Source of the DNA: Amycolatopsis saalfeldensis
GTDB taxonomy: Bacteria; Actinomycetota; Actinomycetes; Mycobacteriales; Pseudonocardiaceae
Assembly (NCBI RefSeq): GCF_900110575.1
Contig: NZ_FOEF01000017.1
Location: 168,698-232,697, forward strand
Direction: 5' to 3'
Length of the DNA stretch: 64,000 nt
Shown one piece after another: positions 43,555 to 51,845 of the stretch. A model generated the notes under the pieces. The model ran no database searches. It was given only the letters and a program-made list of their open reading frames with translations, and was not told the DNA's origin. How positions within the stretch are numbered: the stretch's first letter is position 1; every line of letters begins with the position of its first letter. The translations under genes were made by a program, and so were the position numbers.

Positions 43555-44085
43555 ATGAAGCGTATTGTTGTTTTCTCGACCGTGCTGGGCGCGGGTCTGC
43601 TCATGGCGGCGCCGGCGTTCGCCGCCGGCAGTACCACCACTCCCACCACTCCCACCACTCCCACCGCGCCGCCGACCTCGGCGACGGGCACCCCCACCAG
43701 CTCCCCGACGGAGACGGCGCCGAGCGACGACAGCGCGGGCGTCCCGAAGGCGTTCCTGCGGCTGCTGCCGGCGGCGGGCCGTCCGGGCGCCCACATCGCG
43801 GTGCGCGTGGGCTGCGAGGCCGGGTACATCGAGAAGCTGAGCTCGCCCGTGCTGGACTTCGGGAAGCTGACCGCCGGCCCGCAGAACGACCCGTCCGTCG
43901 CGCCCGTCTCGAAGGGCACGGCGACGGTGAAGAAGAACGCGAAGCCGGGCACGTACACCGCGTCGTACGAATGCGGTGGCGCGAAGATCACGTCGAAGTT
44001 CACCGTGCTGCCCGCGAAGCAGGTCGTGAAGGTGCCCGCGGGCGCTCCGCAGACCGGTGGCAGTGACGGCTACGTCGTCGATTGA
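43555..44085 (+). CDS. Secreted sortase-substrate-like protein ending at TGA before its anchor
   Basis: A 176-residue exported protein: signal peptide 1-24 (AFA-AG), a Thr/Pro/Ser linker (about 25-62, with TTPTTPTTPT), then a beta-rich domain with a Cys pair (VGCEAG, YECGGAK). The end reads KVPAGAPQTGGSDGYVVD and a TGA stop. APQTGG resembles the LAxTG/LPxTG sorting signals of actinomycete class E/F sortases, but a transmembrane helix and basic tail should follow. They do follow, in the same frame, 21 bp after the stop, as a separate 36-codon frame. A sortase gene lies immediately downstream. Confidence 0.8.
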   Translation: MKRIVVFSTVLGAGLLMAAPAFAAGSTTTPTTPTTPTAPPTSATGTPTSSPTETAPSDDSAGVPKAFLRLLPAAGRPGAHIAVRVGCEAGYIEKLSSPVLDFGKLTAGPQNDPSVAPVSKGTATVKKNAKPGTYTASYECGGAKITSKFTVLPAKQVVKVPAGAPQTGGSDGYVVD

Positions 44086-44106
44086 AGGAAACCGGGGGGC
44101 CGGGCC

Positions 44107-44217
44107 ATGGCTTCGGCTCCGCGCAGCGATGACGAGTATCCGGCGGCGGCCGCGATGGGTGCGCTGGCCCTCGGCAGCGCCGGAATCGCGTTGGCGCGTC
44201 ACAAGATCCGTCGTTGA
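44107..44217 (+). CDS. 36-residue membrane-anchor peptide, in frame with the upstream secreted protein
   Basis: ATG at 44107 gives MASAPRSDDEYPAAAAMGAL followed by ALGSAGIALARHKIRR: a hydrophilic lead, a hydrophobic helix and a basic tail, the layout of the last part of a cell-wall sorting signal. It is in the same frame as the preceding gene; the intervening codons after the TGA read R-K-P-G-G-R-A. A G-rich stretch 7 nt before the ATG could serve as ribosome binding site, so it may also be translated alone. Either it is the severed tail of the sortase substrate (nonsense mutation or stop readthrough), or a separate small membrane protein. Confidence 0.5.
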   Translation: MASAPRSDDEYPAAAAMGALALGSAGIALARHKIRR

Positions 44218-44228
44218 CGGGTGAACTG

Positions 44229-44283
44229 CCGCCCGGTCGCGGGCCCGGTGCCGCAGGGGGGTGCCGGGCCCGCGACCGGGCGG
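44229..44283 (+). terminator. 20-bp perfect stem-loop upstream of the sortase gene
   Basis: CCGCCCGGTCGCGGGCCCGG (44229-44248) pairs perfectly with 44264-44283 around a 15-nt loop. No U-tract follows. It lies between the anchor peptide and the sortase gene, so it could terminate or attenuate transcription, or stabilise the upstream mRNA. Confidence 0.6.
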
Positions 44284-44364
44284 TGTGGCCCGCTCGGGGA
44301 CGAGCGTGGCGGGGCTGGTTTGCTGGGGCCGTTCCACTCGGCCTTCGGAGCTGGAGGGGGAGAC

Positions 44365-44967
44365 ATGATCAGGAAGTCGTTCGCCGCGATGGTGGCCGGG
44401 GCGGCGCTGCTGCTCGGCGGGTGCGGGGCGGGGCCCGGGACCGCGCAGGCGCCGCCCGCCACGCCGGTCCAGGCCGCGGCCCCGTCGACGGCCGTGGCGG
44501 AGATGCCCAAGTCGGACCCGGTTTCGCTGGACATCCCCAGCATCGGGGCGCACTCCTCGCTGGTGCCGCTCGGGCTGAACGCCGACAACACCGTCCAGGT
44601 GCCGCCGGTGAGCACCCCGTTGCAGGCCGGCTGGTACAAGTTCGGGCCGACGCCGGGGGAGACCGGCCCGGCCGTGGTGCTCGGCCACGTCGACGGCAAC
44701 AAGCACAAGGGCATCTTCTACCGGCTCAAGGAGATGAAGCCCGGCGACGACGTCGCGATCGCGCGCCAGGACGGCACCACCGCGCACTTCAAGGTGACGA
44801 AGGTGGACGAGGTCCCCAAGGACGTCTTCCCGAGCGACGCGGTCTACGGCGACACCGCGGGCCCCGAGCTGCGCCTGATCACGTGCGGCGGCGTGTTCGA
44901 CCACTCCTCGCACAACTACGTGGACAACATCATCGTCTACGCGGGACTGGTCGCCGACGGTCACTGA
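44365..44967 (+). CDS. Class F-like sortase with lipoprotein-type N-terminus
   Basis: A 200-residue sortase, a transpeptidase that anchors surface proteins. Catalytic His108 is in VVLGHVDG and Cys174 in LRLITCGGVFD, with the usual spacing. The domain (about 50-198) matches actinobacterial class F-type sortases. The N-terminus has a hydrophobic core ending LLLGGC (Cys20), a lipobox, so the enzyme may be lipid-anchored rather than held by a signal anchor. A long AP-rich linker follows. GGAGGGGGAG precedes the ATG at 44365. The likely substrate is the APQTGG-bearing protein encoded just upstream. Confidence 0.88.
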   Translation: MIRKSFAAMVAGAALLLGGCGAGPGTAQAPPATPVQAAAPSTAVAEMPKSDPVSLDIPSIGAHSSLVPLGLNADNTVQVPPVSTPLQAGWYKFGPTPGETGPAVVLGHVDGNKHKGIFYRLKEMKPGDDVAIARQDGTTAHFKVTKVDEVPKDVFPSDAVYGDTAGPELRLITCGGVFDHSSHNYVDNIIVYAGLVADGH

Positions 44968-45066
44968 TCGCACCTCGTCCGTGGTAGTTCGGCTCGAGGC
45001 CGCGTTTTTGTCGGTGCCCGGTGCGAGACTGTGGCCACTGACACAATCGAGGAGCAGGAGAGGCGA

Positions 45067-45873
45067 ATGTTGTTCCGAGACGAGCGCTGGGCAGACGGCA
45101 CGCCGTGCTGGGTGGACTTGATGGTGCCCGACCGGGCGAAGGCCGTGGAGTTCTACCAGGGCCTGCTGGGCTGGCAGGTCGAGGTCGGCGGCGCCGACAC
45201 GGGGTTCTACGGCATGGCGACGGTGGCCGGGCGCCCGGTCGCGGGTGTGGGGGAGACACCGCCGGGCCAGGAGGGCATGCCGCCCGCGTGGACGACGTAC
45301 CTGGCTGTGTCCGATGTGGACAAGACCGTCGCGGCCGTCACCGAGGCCGGTGGCGCCGTGCTCGCGCCGCCGATGGACGTGATGACCGCCGGTCGCATGG
45401 CGATCGCGCAGGACGCGGCCGGTGCCGTCTTCGGGCTGTGGCAGGCGGGTGACCACTACGGCACGCAGGTGCTCGACGCGCCCGGCGCGCCGGCCTGGAA
45501 CGAGTGCATGAGCCGCGACTTCGCCGCCGCGAAGGCCTTCTACGGCGACGTTTTCGGTTACGGGTTCGGCGACCTGTCCGGCGGTGGCTTCGTTTACACG
45601 ACGCTGGACCTCTCGGGCCGTCCGGTGGGCGGGCTGGGACAGCTGCCCGCGGAGGCGCCGGCGGACGTCCCGTCGAGCTGGCTCACGTACTTCTGGGTGG
45701 CCGACGCCGACGCTTCCGCCGCGCGGGTCACCGAGCTGGGCGGCCAGGTCGTGGAGGCGCCGGTCGACAGCCCGCACGGCCGCATGGTCGCAGCGACGGA
45801 CAACCAGGGCGTGTCGTTCCGGCTGATGGCGCCGAACGAGCAGTCCGGCAAGCCCGCGGGCTGGGCCGACTGA
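45067..45873 (+). CDS. VOC (glyoxalase/bleomycin-resistance) family protein, two-domain
   Basis: A 268-residue protein made of two vicinal-oxygen-chelate domains in tandem (about 8-125 and 137-255). Each begins with a matching strand (CWVDLMVPDRAKAVEFYQGLLGW; WNECMSRDFAAAKAFYGDVFGY), showing an internal duplication. Such proteins bind metals or sequester small molecules; many are annotated as putative hydroxylases or resistance proteins without proof. The ATG at 45067 has AGGAG 6 nt upstream. It stands alone between the sortase locus and the alginate lyase. Confidence 0.85.
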   Translation: MLFRDERWADGTPCWVDLMVPDRAKAVEFYQGLLGWQVEVGGADTGFYGMATVAGRPVAGVGETPPGQEGMPPAWTTYLAVSDVDKTVAAVTEAGGAVLAPPMDVMTAGRMAIAQDAAGAVFGLWQAGDHYGTQVLDAPGAPAWNECMSRDFAAAKAFYGDVFGYGFGDLSGGGFVYTTLDLSGRPVGGLGQLPAEAPADVPSSWLTYFWVADADASAARVTELGGQVVEAPVDSPHGRMVAATDNQGVSFRLMAPNEQSGKPAGWAD

Positions 45874-45918
45874 AGGGGAGCAGGGTGCGCCGGACAACCC
45901 GGCGCACCCGGTCACCAT

Positions 45919-46698
45919 TCAGCTGTGGGAAAGCGAGAGTGAATAGAAATGCACTCGCGCGCCCACCGAAGAACTGCTTCCGCTGGTCTGGTCGTAGTCA
46001 CCCGCTTTGAAATACATCGGGTAACTCTTGAACGAGGACGGCAGGGGCCAGGTCGTGTTCTTGCCGTTCACGGTGAGCCCGAGGGTGTCGCCGCCGGTGA
46101 GGCTGATCGTGTACGACCATTGGGTGCCGAGCGGCACGTTCCCGACCTTGTGCTGGTCCTGGCCGCCGTCCGGGCCGCGCTCGACGCCCATCTTGATGTC
46201 GCCGTTCTGGTAGTAGTACAGCTCCACCACCGGCTTGGTCGAGCCACTGCCCTCGGCGAGGTGGATCTGGCCGACGCACACGTGGTCGGGCACCTCGCTG
46301 ACCTTCACGGTGGCGTTGAGCTTGTGCGTGCCGGGAACGCTCCAGCTCGCCGCCTTGCCCGAGGACGTCATCTCGCGCAGCTCGGAGCGCGAGTAGTTGG
46401 AATTCGGTGTGGTGACACCGTTTTCCGGGTCCCAGAAGGTCATCGAGCCGTCGCCGGAGTCGGTGTAGAAGTACTTGTCCTGGAAGCCGCCCTTCAGCTT
46501 CGAGGGCGAGATGGTGTCGGGGCTGCCCGGCGAGCCGGTGGGCTCCTGCAGCTCCCAGAGGGACAGGTCGAAGTTGCTGCCGGGAGGGGAGCCCGGGTCG
46601 AGCGAAGCCGCCGAAGCGGGGACGACCTGGACGGCCAGCGCGCCGAGGACCACGGCCGTGGAGCAGGCGAGCACCCGGGCCACGCGAATGGTGGACAT
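45919..46698 (-). CDS. Secreted polysaccharide lyase family 7 (alginate lyase-like)
   Basis: A 259-residue exported lyase that cleaves alginate-type uronic-acid polymers by beta-elimination. The signal peptide covers residues 1-31 (ASA-AS). PL7 signatures are all present: SRSELRE (Arg104 to Glu109), QIH (144-146, catalytic region) and YFKAGDYDQ near the C-terminus. The fold is a beta-jelly roll with no extra binding domain. AGGAG precedes the ATG at 46698; an upstream in-frame Met is not needed. A DasR-like palindrome lies about 75 bp upstream, suggesting carbon-source control. Confidence 0.88.
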   Translation of the reverse strand: MSTIRVARVLACSTAVVLGALAVQVVPASAASLDPGSPPGSNFDLSLWELQEPTGSPGSPDTISPSKLKGGFQDKYFYTDSGDGSMTFWDPENGVTTPNSNYSRSELREMTSSGKAASWSVPGTHKLNATVKVSEVPDHVCVGQIHLAEGSGSTKPVVELYYYQNGDIKMGVERGPDGGQDQHKVGNVPLGTQWSYTISLTGGDTLGLTVNGKNTTWPLPSSFKSYPMYFKAGDYDQTSGSSSSVGARVHFYSLSLSHS

Positions 46699-46770
46699 GA
46701 TTCTCCTGTGGGGGGAGGGAGAGTGAGCGGTTTCTGCCGTGTTCCGGATCACGTTGCCGACCAGTGTGTG

Positions 46771-46782
46771 TGGTCTGAACCA
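46771..46782. promoter_or_regulatory. DasR-like (dre) palindrome upstream of the PL7 lyase
   Basis: TGGTCTGAACCA matches 10 of 12 bases of the dre consensus TGGTCTAGACCA recalled for GntR-family DasR of streptomycetes. It lies 73-84 bp before the start codon of the secreted lyase, next to a minus-strand TTGACC (46792-46787). A role in repression by aminosugar-responsive DasR or a related GntR regulator is inferred. Confidence 0.5.
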
Positions 46783-46904
46783 AAAAGGTCAAGGGATGGA
46801 CACCGATTTTCCGGCCGGGGAATGGGGTGAGCCACGTAGGTGAACTGTCATTCATCGGACTGAATAAAAATCGGATGTTTCGGGCGAAATCCCGGCTGAC
46901 GGTG

Positions 46905-46956
46905 AAAAAGCAAAAGGCCCCGCGCTCACCCTCCCGGGGGTGTGCGCGGGACCTTT
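46905..46956 (-). terminator. Rho-independent terminator after glpK
   Basis: On the minus strand a 13-bp stem with one mismatch (46956-46944 with 46925-46913) is followed by TTTTGCTTTTT. It lies 24 bp beyond the glpK stop and ends the glpF-glpK operon. Confidence 0.88.
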
Positions 46957-46979
46957 CGCCTTCAGGGCGTGCGGAGCGC

Positions 46980-48488
46980 TCAGTCCTCCACCCAGTCGAA
47001 GGTCTTGGTCACGGCCTTCTTCCAGTTGCGGTACTCGGACTCGCGCCGGGCCTCGTCCATCGACGGGTCCCACTGCTTGTCCTGCGCCCAGTTGGTGCGG
47101 ATGTCGTCCTCGGACTCCCAGAAGCCGACGGCCAGCCCGGCGGCGTACGCGGCGCCTAGCGCGGTCGTCTCGGCCACCACCGGCCGGATCACCGGCACGC
47201 CGAGGATGTCGGCCTGGAACTGCATCAGCAGCTCGTTCACGACCATGCCGCCGTCGACCTTCAGCGACTTGAGCGGCACGCCGGAGTCGGCGTTCATCGC
47301 GTCGATCACCTCACGCGACTGGAACGCCGTGGCCTCCAGCACCGCCCGCGCCAGGTGGCCCTTGTTGACGAACCGGGTCAGCCCGACGATCGCGCCGCGC
47401 GCGTCCGAGCGCCAGTACGGCGCGAACAGGCCGGAGAACGCCGGCACGAAATACGCGCCGCCGTTGTCCTCCACCGTGCGGGCGTACTCCTCGACCTGGG
47501 CCGCGTTCGTGAGCAGGCCGAGGTTGTCGCGCAGCCACTGCACCAGCGAACCGGTGACCGCGATGGAGCCCTCCAGCGCGTACACCGTGTCGTTGGAGCC
47601 GATCTTGTAGCAGACGGTGGTGAGCAGGCCGTTGTCCGACATGACTTTTTCGGTGCCGGTGTTGAGCAGCACGAAGTTGCCGGTGCCGTAGGTGTTCTTG
47701 GCCTCGCCGGGGGAGAGGCAGGCCTGGCCGAACGTCGCCGCCTGCTGGTCGCCGAGGATGCCCGCGATCGGCACGCCGGCGAGCGCGCCCCGCTCGCGGA
47801 CCTTGCCGTACTCCTCCGAAGAGGACCGGATCTCCGGCAGCATCGACAGCGGGATGCCCATCTCGGCCGCGATGCCCTCGTCCCACTGGAGGGTGTCGAG
47901 GTCCATCAGCAGCGTGCGGGAGGCGTTGGTCGGGTCGGTGACGTGGATGCCGCCGTCGACCCCGCCGGTCATGTTCCACAGCACCCAGGTGTCCATGTTG
48001 CCGAAGATCAGGTCACCGGCTTCGGCTTTCGCGCGGGCGCCTTCGACGTTGTCGAGGATCCACTTCACCTTCGGGCCGGAGAAGTAGGTCGCCAGCGGCA
48101 GGCCGACCTTCTGCCGGTACCGCTCCTGGCCGCCGCCGAGTGCGCCCAGTTCGGCGACGATCTTGTCGGTGCGGGTGTCCTGCCAGACGATCGCGTTGTA
48201 CACCGGCTTGCCCGTGTGGCGGTCCCACACCAGCGCCGTTTCGCGCTGGTTGGTGATGCCGACGGCGGCGATGTCACTCGGCTTCAGATCGGCCTTCGCC
48301 AGCGCGCCCGCGGCGACGGCGCGCGTGTTCTCCCAGATCTCTTCGGCGTTGTGCTCGACCCAGCCCGCCTTGGGGAAGATCTGCTCGTGCTCACGCTGGT
48401 CGACGGCGGCCACCCGGCCGGAGTGGTCGAAGATCATGCAGCGGGTCGACGTGGTGCCCTGGTCGATCGCGGCTACGTACGAGGTCAT
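46980..48488 (-). CDS. glpK: Glycerol kinase
   Basis: A 502-residue FGGY-family kinase that phosphorylates glycerol to glycerol-3-phosphate. The N-terminal phosphate loop is AIDQGTTSTRC, glycerol contacts lie in NQRETALVWDRHTG and WQDTRT, and the FGGY signatures appear as YGTGNFVLLNTG and KVDGGMVVNELLMQFQADILG. Length is typical. The ATG at 48488 lies 32 bp after glpF in the same direction, so uptake and phosphorylation are co-expressed. GlpD, encoded divergently, uses the product. Confidence 0.96.
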   Translation of the reverse strand: MTSYVAAIDQGTTSTRCMIFDHSGRVAAVDQREHEQIFPKAGWVEHNAEEIWENTRAVAAGALAKADLKPSDIAAVGITNQRETALVWDRHTGKPVYNAIVWQDTRTDKIVAELGALGGGQERYRQKVGLPLATYFSGPKVKWILDNVEGARAKAEAGDLIFGNMDTWVLWNMTGGVDGGIHVTDPTNASRTLLMDLDTLQWDEGIAAEMGIPLSMLPEIRSSSEEYGKVRERGALAGVPIAGILGDQQAATFGQACLSPGEAKNTYGTGNFVLLNTGTEKVMSDNGLLTTVCYKIGSNDTVYALEGSIAVTGSLVQWLRDNLGLLTNAAQVEEYARTVEDNGGAYFVPAFSGLFAPYWRSDARGAIVGLTRFVNKGHLARAVLEATAFQSREVIDAMNADSGVPLKSLKVDGGMVVNELLMQFQADILGVPVIRPVVAETTALGAAYAAGLAVGFWESEDDIRTNWAQDKQWDPSMDEARRESEYRNWKKAVTKTFDWVED

Positions 48489-48520
48489 AGGTTTCGCTCC
48501 GAAAGGCTCGGCGGTCGGGG

Positions 48521-49267
48521 TCAGGTCAGGTTGTGCACGGCGAGGTACAGCAGCGCGGCCAGCGCGCCGCCGACCAGCGGGCCGAGGACGGGGATCCACG
48601 AGTAGCCCCAGTTCCCGTCGCGCTTGTTCTTGATCGGGAGGATGAAGGCGTAGGCGATGCGCGGGCCGAGGTCACGCGCCGGGTTGATGGCGTAGCCGGT
48701 CGGCCCGCCGAGCGAGATGCCGATGACCAAGACCACAAAGGACACACCCGCGTAGCCGAGCGCGGAGTTGCCGAAGTTCGGCGTGCCGCCGCTCGCGGCG
48801 TAGGCCGGGCTCAGCAGGATCCACGCGACCAGCACGAACGTGCCGATGATCTCGGTCACCAGGTTCCACGCCTTGTTCGGGATCTGCGGGGCGGTGGAGA
48901 AGATGCCCAGCGTCTCGGCGGGCTCGGGGTGATCGTCGAACTGCAGCTTGTACACCGCCCAGCACAGCACCGCGCCGAGGATGGCGCCGACCAGCTGGCC
49001 GAGGATGTAGTACGGCACGTCGGACCACGGCGTCTTGCCCGAGATGGCGAGCCCGAGGGTGACGGCCGGGTTCAGGTGCGCGCCGCTGGGCGCGGCGATG
49101 CTGGCGCCCGCGAACACACCGAAGGCCCAGCCGAAGGTGATGAACAGCGTCCCGGCGCCATGGCCGTTGTTCTTTCGCAGCACGTGGTTGGCCACGACGC
49201 CGTTACCCAAGAGGATCAGCACTGCTGTTCCCAGCAGCTCCCAGATGAAAATCGCTCCGGCACTCAA
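48521..49267 (-). CDS. glpF: Glycerol uptake facilitator (aquaglyceroporin)
   Basis: A 248-residue MIP-family channel with six transmembrane helices. Both pore half-helix motifs are present, HLNPAVTLG and INPARDLGPR; the Asp after the second NPA-type motif is characteristic of glycerol-conducting members. The TTG at 49267 is chosen because GGAGG lies 8 nt upstream. A GTG at 49291 would add 8 residues but would place that ribosome binding site inside the coding sequence. The gene heads the glpF-glpK operon; glpD diverges across about 235 bp that include a CCAAGATCTTGG palindrome (49400-49411). Confidence 0.92.
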   Translation of the reverse strand: MSAGAIFIWELLGTAVLILLGNGVVANHVLRKNNGHGAGTLFITFGWAFGVFAGASIAAPSGAHLNPAVTLGLAISGKTPWSDVPYYILGQLVGAILGAVLCWAVYKLQFDDHPEPAETLGIFSTAPQIPNKAWNLVTEIIGTFVLVAWILLSPAYAASGGTPNFGNSALGYAGVSFVVLVIGISLGGPTGYAINPARDLGPRIAYAFILPIKNKRDGNWGYSWIPVLGPLVGGALAALLYLAVHNLT

Positions 49268-49501
49268 GCTCGTTACCTCCACACTGGACACTCTGCGCAG
49301 GGTCGATCACTCGGTGCCACGGCATCGTCGCCGACCCAGATCGGCTGGACGTTACCTGTGCGTACAAGATCATTCCAGGCGCCGACGGCACCAATGTCAC
49401 CAAGATCTTGGAGGGTTACGCCACACGTGTCACACCGAGGCGAGCGCGCCCTCACCGGGCCGTGCGATGCTGGACTCCGGTAGCACGAGGAGGAGTGACT
49501 G

Positions 49502-51241
49502 GTGACGAGTTCTCAGCACGAAGCCGATCAAGCCGCGGCCCGGCTGGGCCCGCTCCGCCGGGAAGAGACCTGGGAGCGCCTCGGCAAGGAGACCTTCGAC
49601 CTGGTGGTCATAGGCGGCGGCGTGGTCGGTGCCGGAACCGCGCTCGACGCGGCCACCCGCGGCCTCCGGGTCGCGCTGGTCGAGGCCCGCGATCTCGCGT
49701 CCGGCACGTCCAGCCGGTCGAGCAAGCTCTTCCACGGCGGCCTGCGGTACCTGGAGCAGCTCGAGTTCGGGCTGGTCCGCGAGGCACTGCACGAGCGTGA
49801 GCTGATGCTGACGAAGCTGGCGCCGCACCTGGTGAAGCCGGTGAGCTTCCTGTACCCGCTGACCCACCGCGGGTGGGAGCGGCCGTACACCGCGGCCGGG
49901 CTGCTGATGTACGACACGATGGGCGGCGCCCGCTCCGTGCCGGGGCAGAAGCACCTCACCCGCGCGGGTGCCCTGCGGATGGTGCCGGCGCTGAAGCGCT
50001 CGTCGCTGATCGGCGGAATCCGGTACTACGACGCGCAATCCGACGACGCCCGCCACACCATGACCGTCGCCCGCACGGCCGCGCACTACGGCGCCGTCGT
50101 GCGCACGTCGACGCAGGTCGTCGGGTTCCTGCACGAGGCCGACCGGATCTCCGGCGTCCGCGTGCGCGACGTGGAAGACGGGCGTGAGACGGAAATCCAG
50201 GCCGGCGCCGTGATCAACTGCACCGGCGTGTGGACCGACGAGCTGCAGCGCCTTTCCGGCGGCCGCGGCCGGTTCCGAGTCCGCGCGAGCAAGGGCGTGC
50301 ACATCGTCGTGCCGCGCGACCGGATCGTTTCGGAGTCGGGGCTGATCCTGCGCACGGAGAAGTCGGTGCTGTTCGTGATCCCGTGGCGCAACCACTGGAT
50401 CGTCGGCACCACCGACACCGACTGGAACCTCGACCTGGCACACCCCGCGGCCACCAAGCACGACATCGACTACATCCTCGAACACGTCAACAAGGTGCTG
50501 GCGACACCGCTTTCGCACGACGACATCGAGGGTGTGTACGCGGGCCTCCGGCCGCTGCTGGCGGGAGAGAGCGAGGAGACCTCGAAGCTCTCTCGCGAGC
50601 ACGCCGTCGCGCGGGTGGCGCCGGGCCTGGTCGCGATCGCGGGCGGCAAGTACACGACGTACCGGGTGATGGCGGCCGACGCCGTCGACGCCGCGGTGGT
50701 GGACCTGCCCGGCCGCCCGCCGTCGTCCATCACGGACAAGGTGCCGCTGATCGGCGCCGACGGTTACCACGCGCTGGTCAACCAGGCCGATCACCTGGCC
50801 TCCGAGCACGGGCTGCACCCGTACCGCGTGCGGCACCTGCTCGACCGCTACGGCTCGCTGGTGCACGAGGTGCTGGCGCTCGCCGACGGACGGCCGGAGC
50901 TGCTCAAGCCGATCGAGTCGGCGCCGGACTACCTCGGCGTCGAGGTCGTGTACGCGGCCACCCACGAGGGCGCGCTGCACCTCGAGGACGTGCTCGCCCG
51001 CCGCACGCGTATCTCCATCGAGTACGCCCACCGCGGCGTCGACTGCGCGAAGCAGGTCGCCCAGCTGGTCGGCGAGGTGCTCGGCTGGCCGGCGGAGACG
51101 GTCGACCGCGAGGTCGAGGTCTACACGGCCCGGGTGCAGGCGGAGAAGGAGTCGCAGTCGCAGGCCACGGACGATCTGGCGGACGCCCTGCGCGCCGCCG
51201 CGCCCGAGGCCAGGGCGGGCATCATCGAGCCCGTCAGCTGA
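49502..51241 (+). CDS. glpD: Glycerol-3-phosphate dehydrogenase, respiratory FAD type
   Basis: A 579-residue flavoenzyme oxidising glycerol-3-phosphate to dihydroxyacetone phosphate and passing electrons to quinone at the membrane. The FAD motif VIGGGVVGAGTALDAATRG is at residues 36-54, followed by the family signature SGTSSRSSKLFHGGLRYLEQ and later GGKYTTYRVMA. A helical C-terminal cap covers about 400-560. GGAGGAG precedes the GTG start. It is divergent from glpF-glpK and matches mycobacterial glpD2 by synteny. A 20-bp hairpin with a short T-tract follows. Confidence 0.95.
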   Translation: MTSSQHEADQAAARLGPLRREETWERLGKETFDLVVIGGGVVGAGTALDAATRGLRVALVEARDLASGTSSRSSKLFHGGLRYLEQLEFGLVREALHERELMLTKLAPHLVKPVSFLYPLTHRGWERPYTAAGLLMYDTMGGARSVPGQKHLTRAGALRMVPALKRSSLIGGIRYYDAQSDDARHTMTVARTAAHYGAVVRTSTQVVGFLHEADRISGVRVRDVEDGRETEIQAGAVINCTGVWTDELQRLSGGRGRFRVRASKGVHIVVPRDRIVSESGLILRTEKSVLFVIPWRNHWIVGTTDTDWNLDLAHPAATKHDIDYILEHVNKVLATPLSHDDIEGVYAGLRPLLAGESEETSKLSREHAVARVAPGLVAIAGGKYTTYRVMAADAVDAAVVDLPGRPPSSITDKVPLIGADGYHALVNQADHLASEHGLHPYRVRHLLDRYGSLVHEVLALADGRPELLKPIESAPDYLGVEVVYAATHEGALHLEDVLARRTRISIEYAHRGVDCAKQVAQLVGEVLGWPAETVDREVEVYTARVQAEKESQSQATDDLADALRAAAPEARAGIIEPVS

Positions 51242-51246
51242 CGTCG

Positions 51247-51295
51247 TCGTGAGTGTTGATGACGGTTCTCACCGTCATCGACACTCACGAGCTTT
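51247..51295 (+). terminator. 20-bp stem-loop after glpD (CGTGAGTG family)
   Basis: TCGTGAGTGTTGATGACGGT (51247-51266) pairs with 51271-51290 apart from one G-T wobble, with a TCTC loop. GAGCTTTT follows, so a short U-tract is present on the plus strand. It lies 6 bp after the glpD stop and overlaps the last codons of the convergent acetyltransferase. Confidence 0.85.
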
Positions 51296-51818
51296 TGTGC
51301 AGCCAGCGGATCAGGGGCTCGCCGGACGGCGACGGGTCGCGTTCCGGCCCCACGAGCGTGAAGCCGCACCGGGCCGCGAGGGCCGCGGAGGCGGCGTTGC
51401 TCTCCTCGTGCCGGTAGCTGATCTCCTGCAGGCCGAGCCCGCCGAAGCCGTAGCGCAGGGCCGCGGCCAGCGCCGTCGCCGCGATGCCCTGGCCGCGCTC
51501 GCCGGGGTGCGTCCACACGGACGCCTCGGCGGTGTTGAAGGTGAGGTCCAGCTCGCGCAGCCCGACTTCGCCGAGCAGCCGCCCGGTCGTCGGCTCCGCG
51601 ACGGCCCACGAGCACCGCTCGTCGCACGCCCACTGCGCGGCACGCAGCGCGACGTACTCGGTGGCTTCGTCGAGCGTCCGCAGCCGGTAGTTCAGCACGT
51701 ACCGCCGGTGCGCCGGGTCGGCGAAGGCCTCCATCAACGCGGTCCGGTCGTCGAGGTGCCGGTCCGCCCGCAGCTGGCGCAGGTAGTACGCGCCCGCGTT
51801 GATCTCCACGGGTTCCAC
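51285..51818 (-). CDS. RimJ/RimL-type GNAT acetyltransferase
   Basis: A 177-residue acetyltransferase of the RimJ/RimL group. The pattern is LRTLDEATEYVALRAAQW, then GEVGLRELDL, then the acetyl-CoA loop PGERGQGIAATALAAAL (about residue 108) and ESNAASAALAARCGF. The GTG at 51818 has TACGCT 6 nt upstream and no ribosome binding site. The acceptor is unknown (ribosomal protein, small molecule or peptide N-terminus). It ends in the terminator hairpin it shares with glpD. Confidence 0.85.
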   Translation of the reverse strand: MEPVEINAGAYYLRQLRADRHLDDRTALMEAFADPAHRRYVLNYRLRTLDEATEYVALRAAQWACDERCSWAVAEPTTGRLLGEVGLRELDLTFNTAEASVWTHPGERGQGIAATALAAALRYGFGGLGLQEISYRHEESNAASAALAARCGFTLVGPERDPSPSGEPLIRWLHKSS

Positions 51819-51845
51819 TCCACCAGCGTAACCGCGCGCGAGCCG

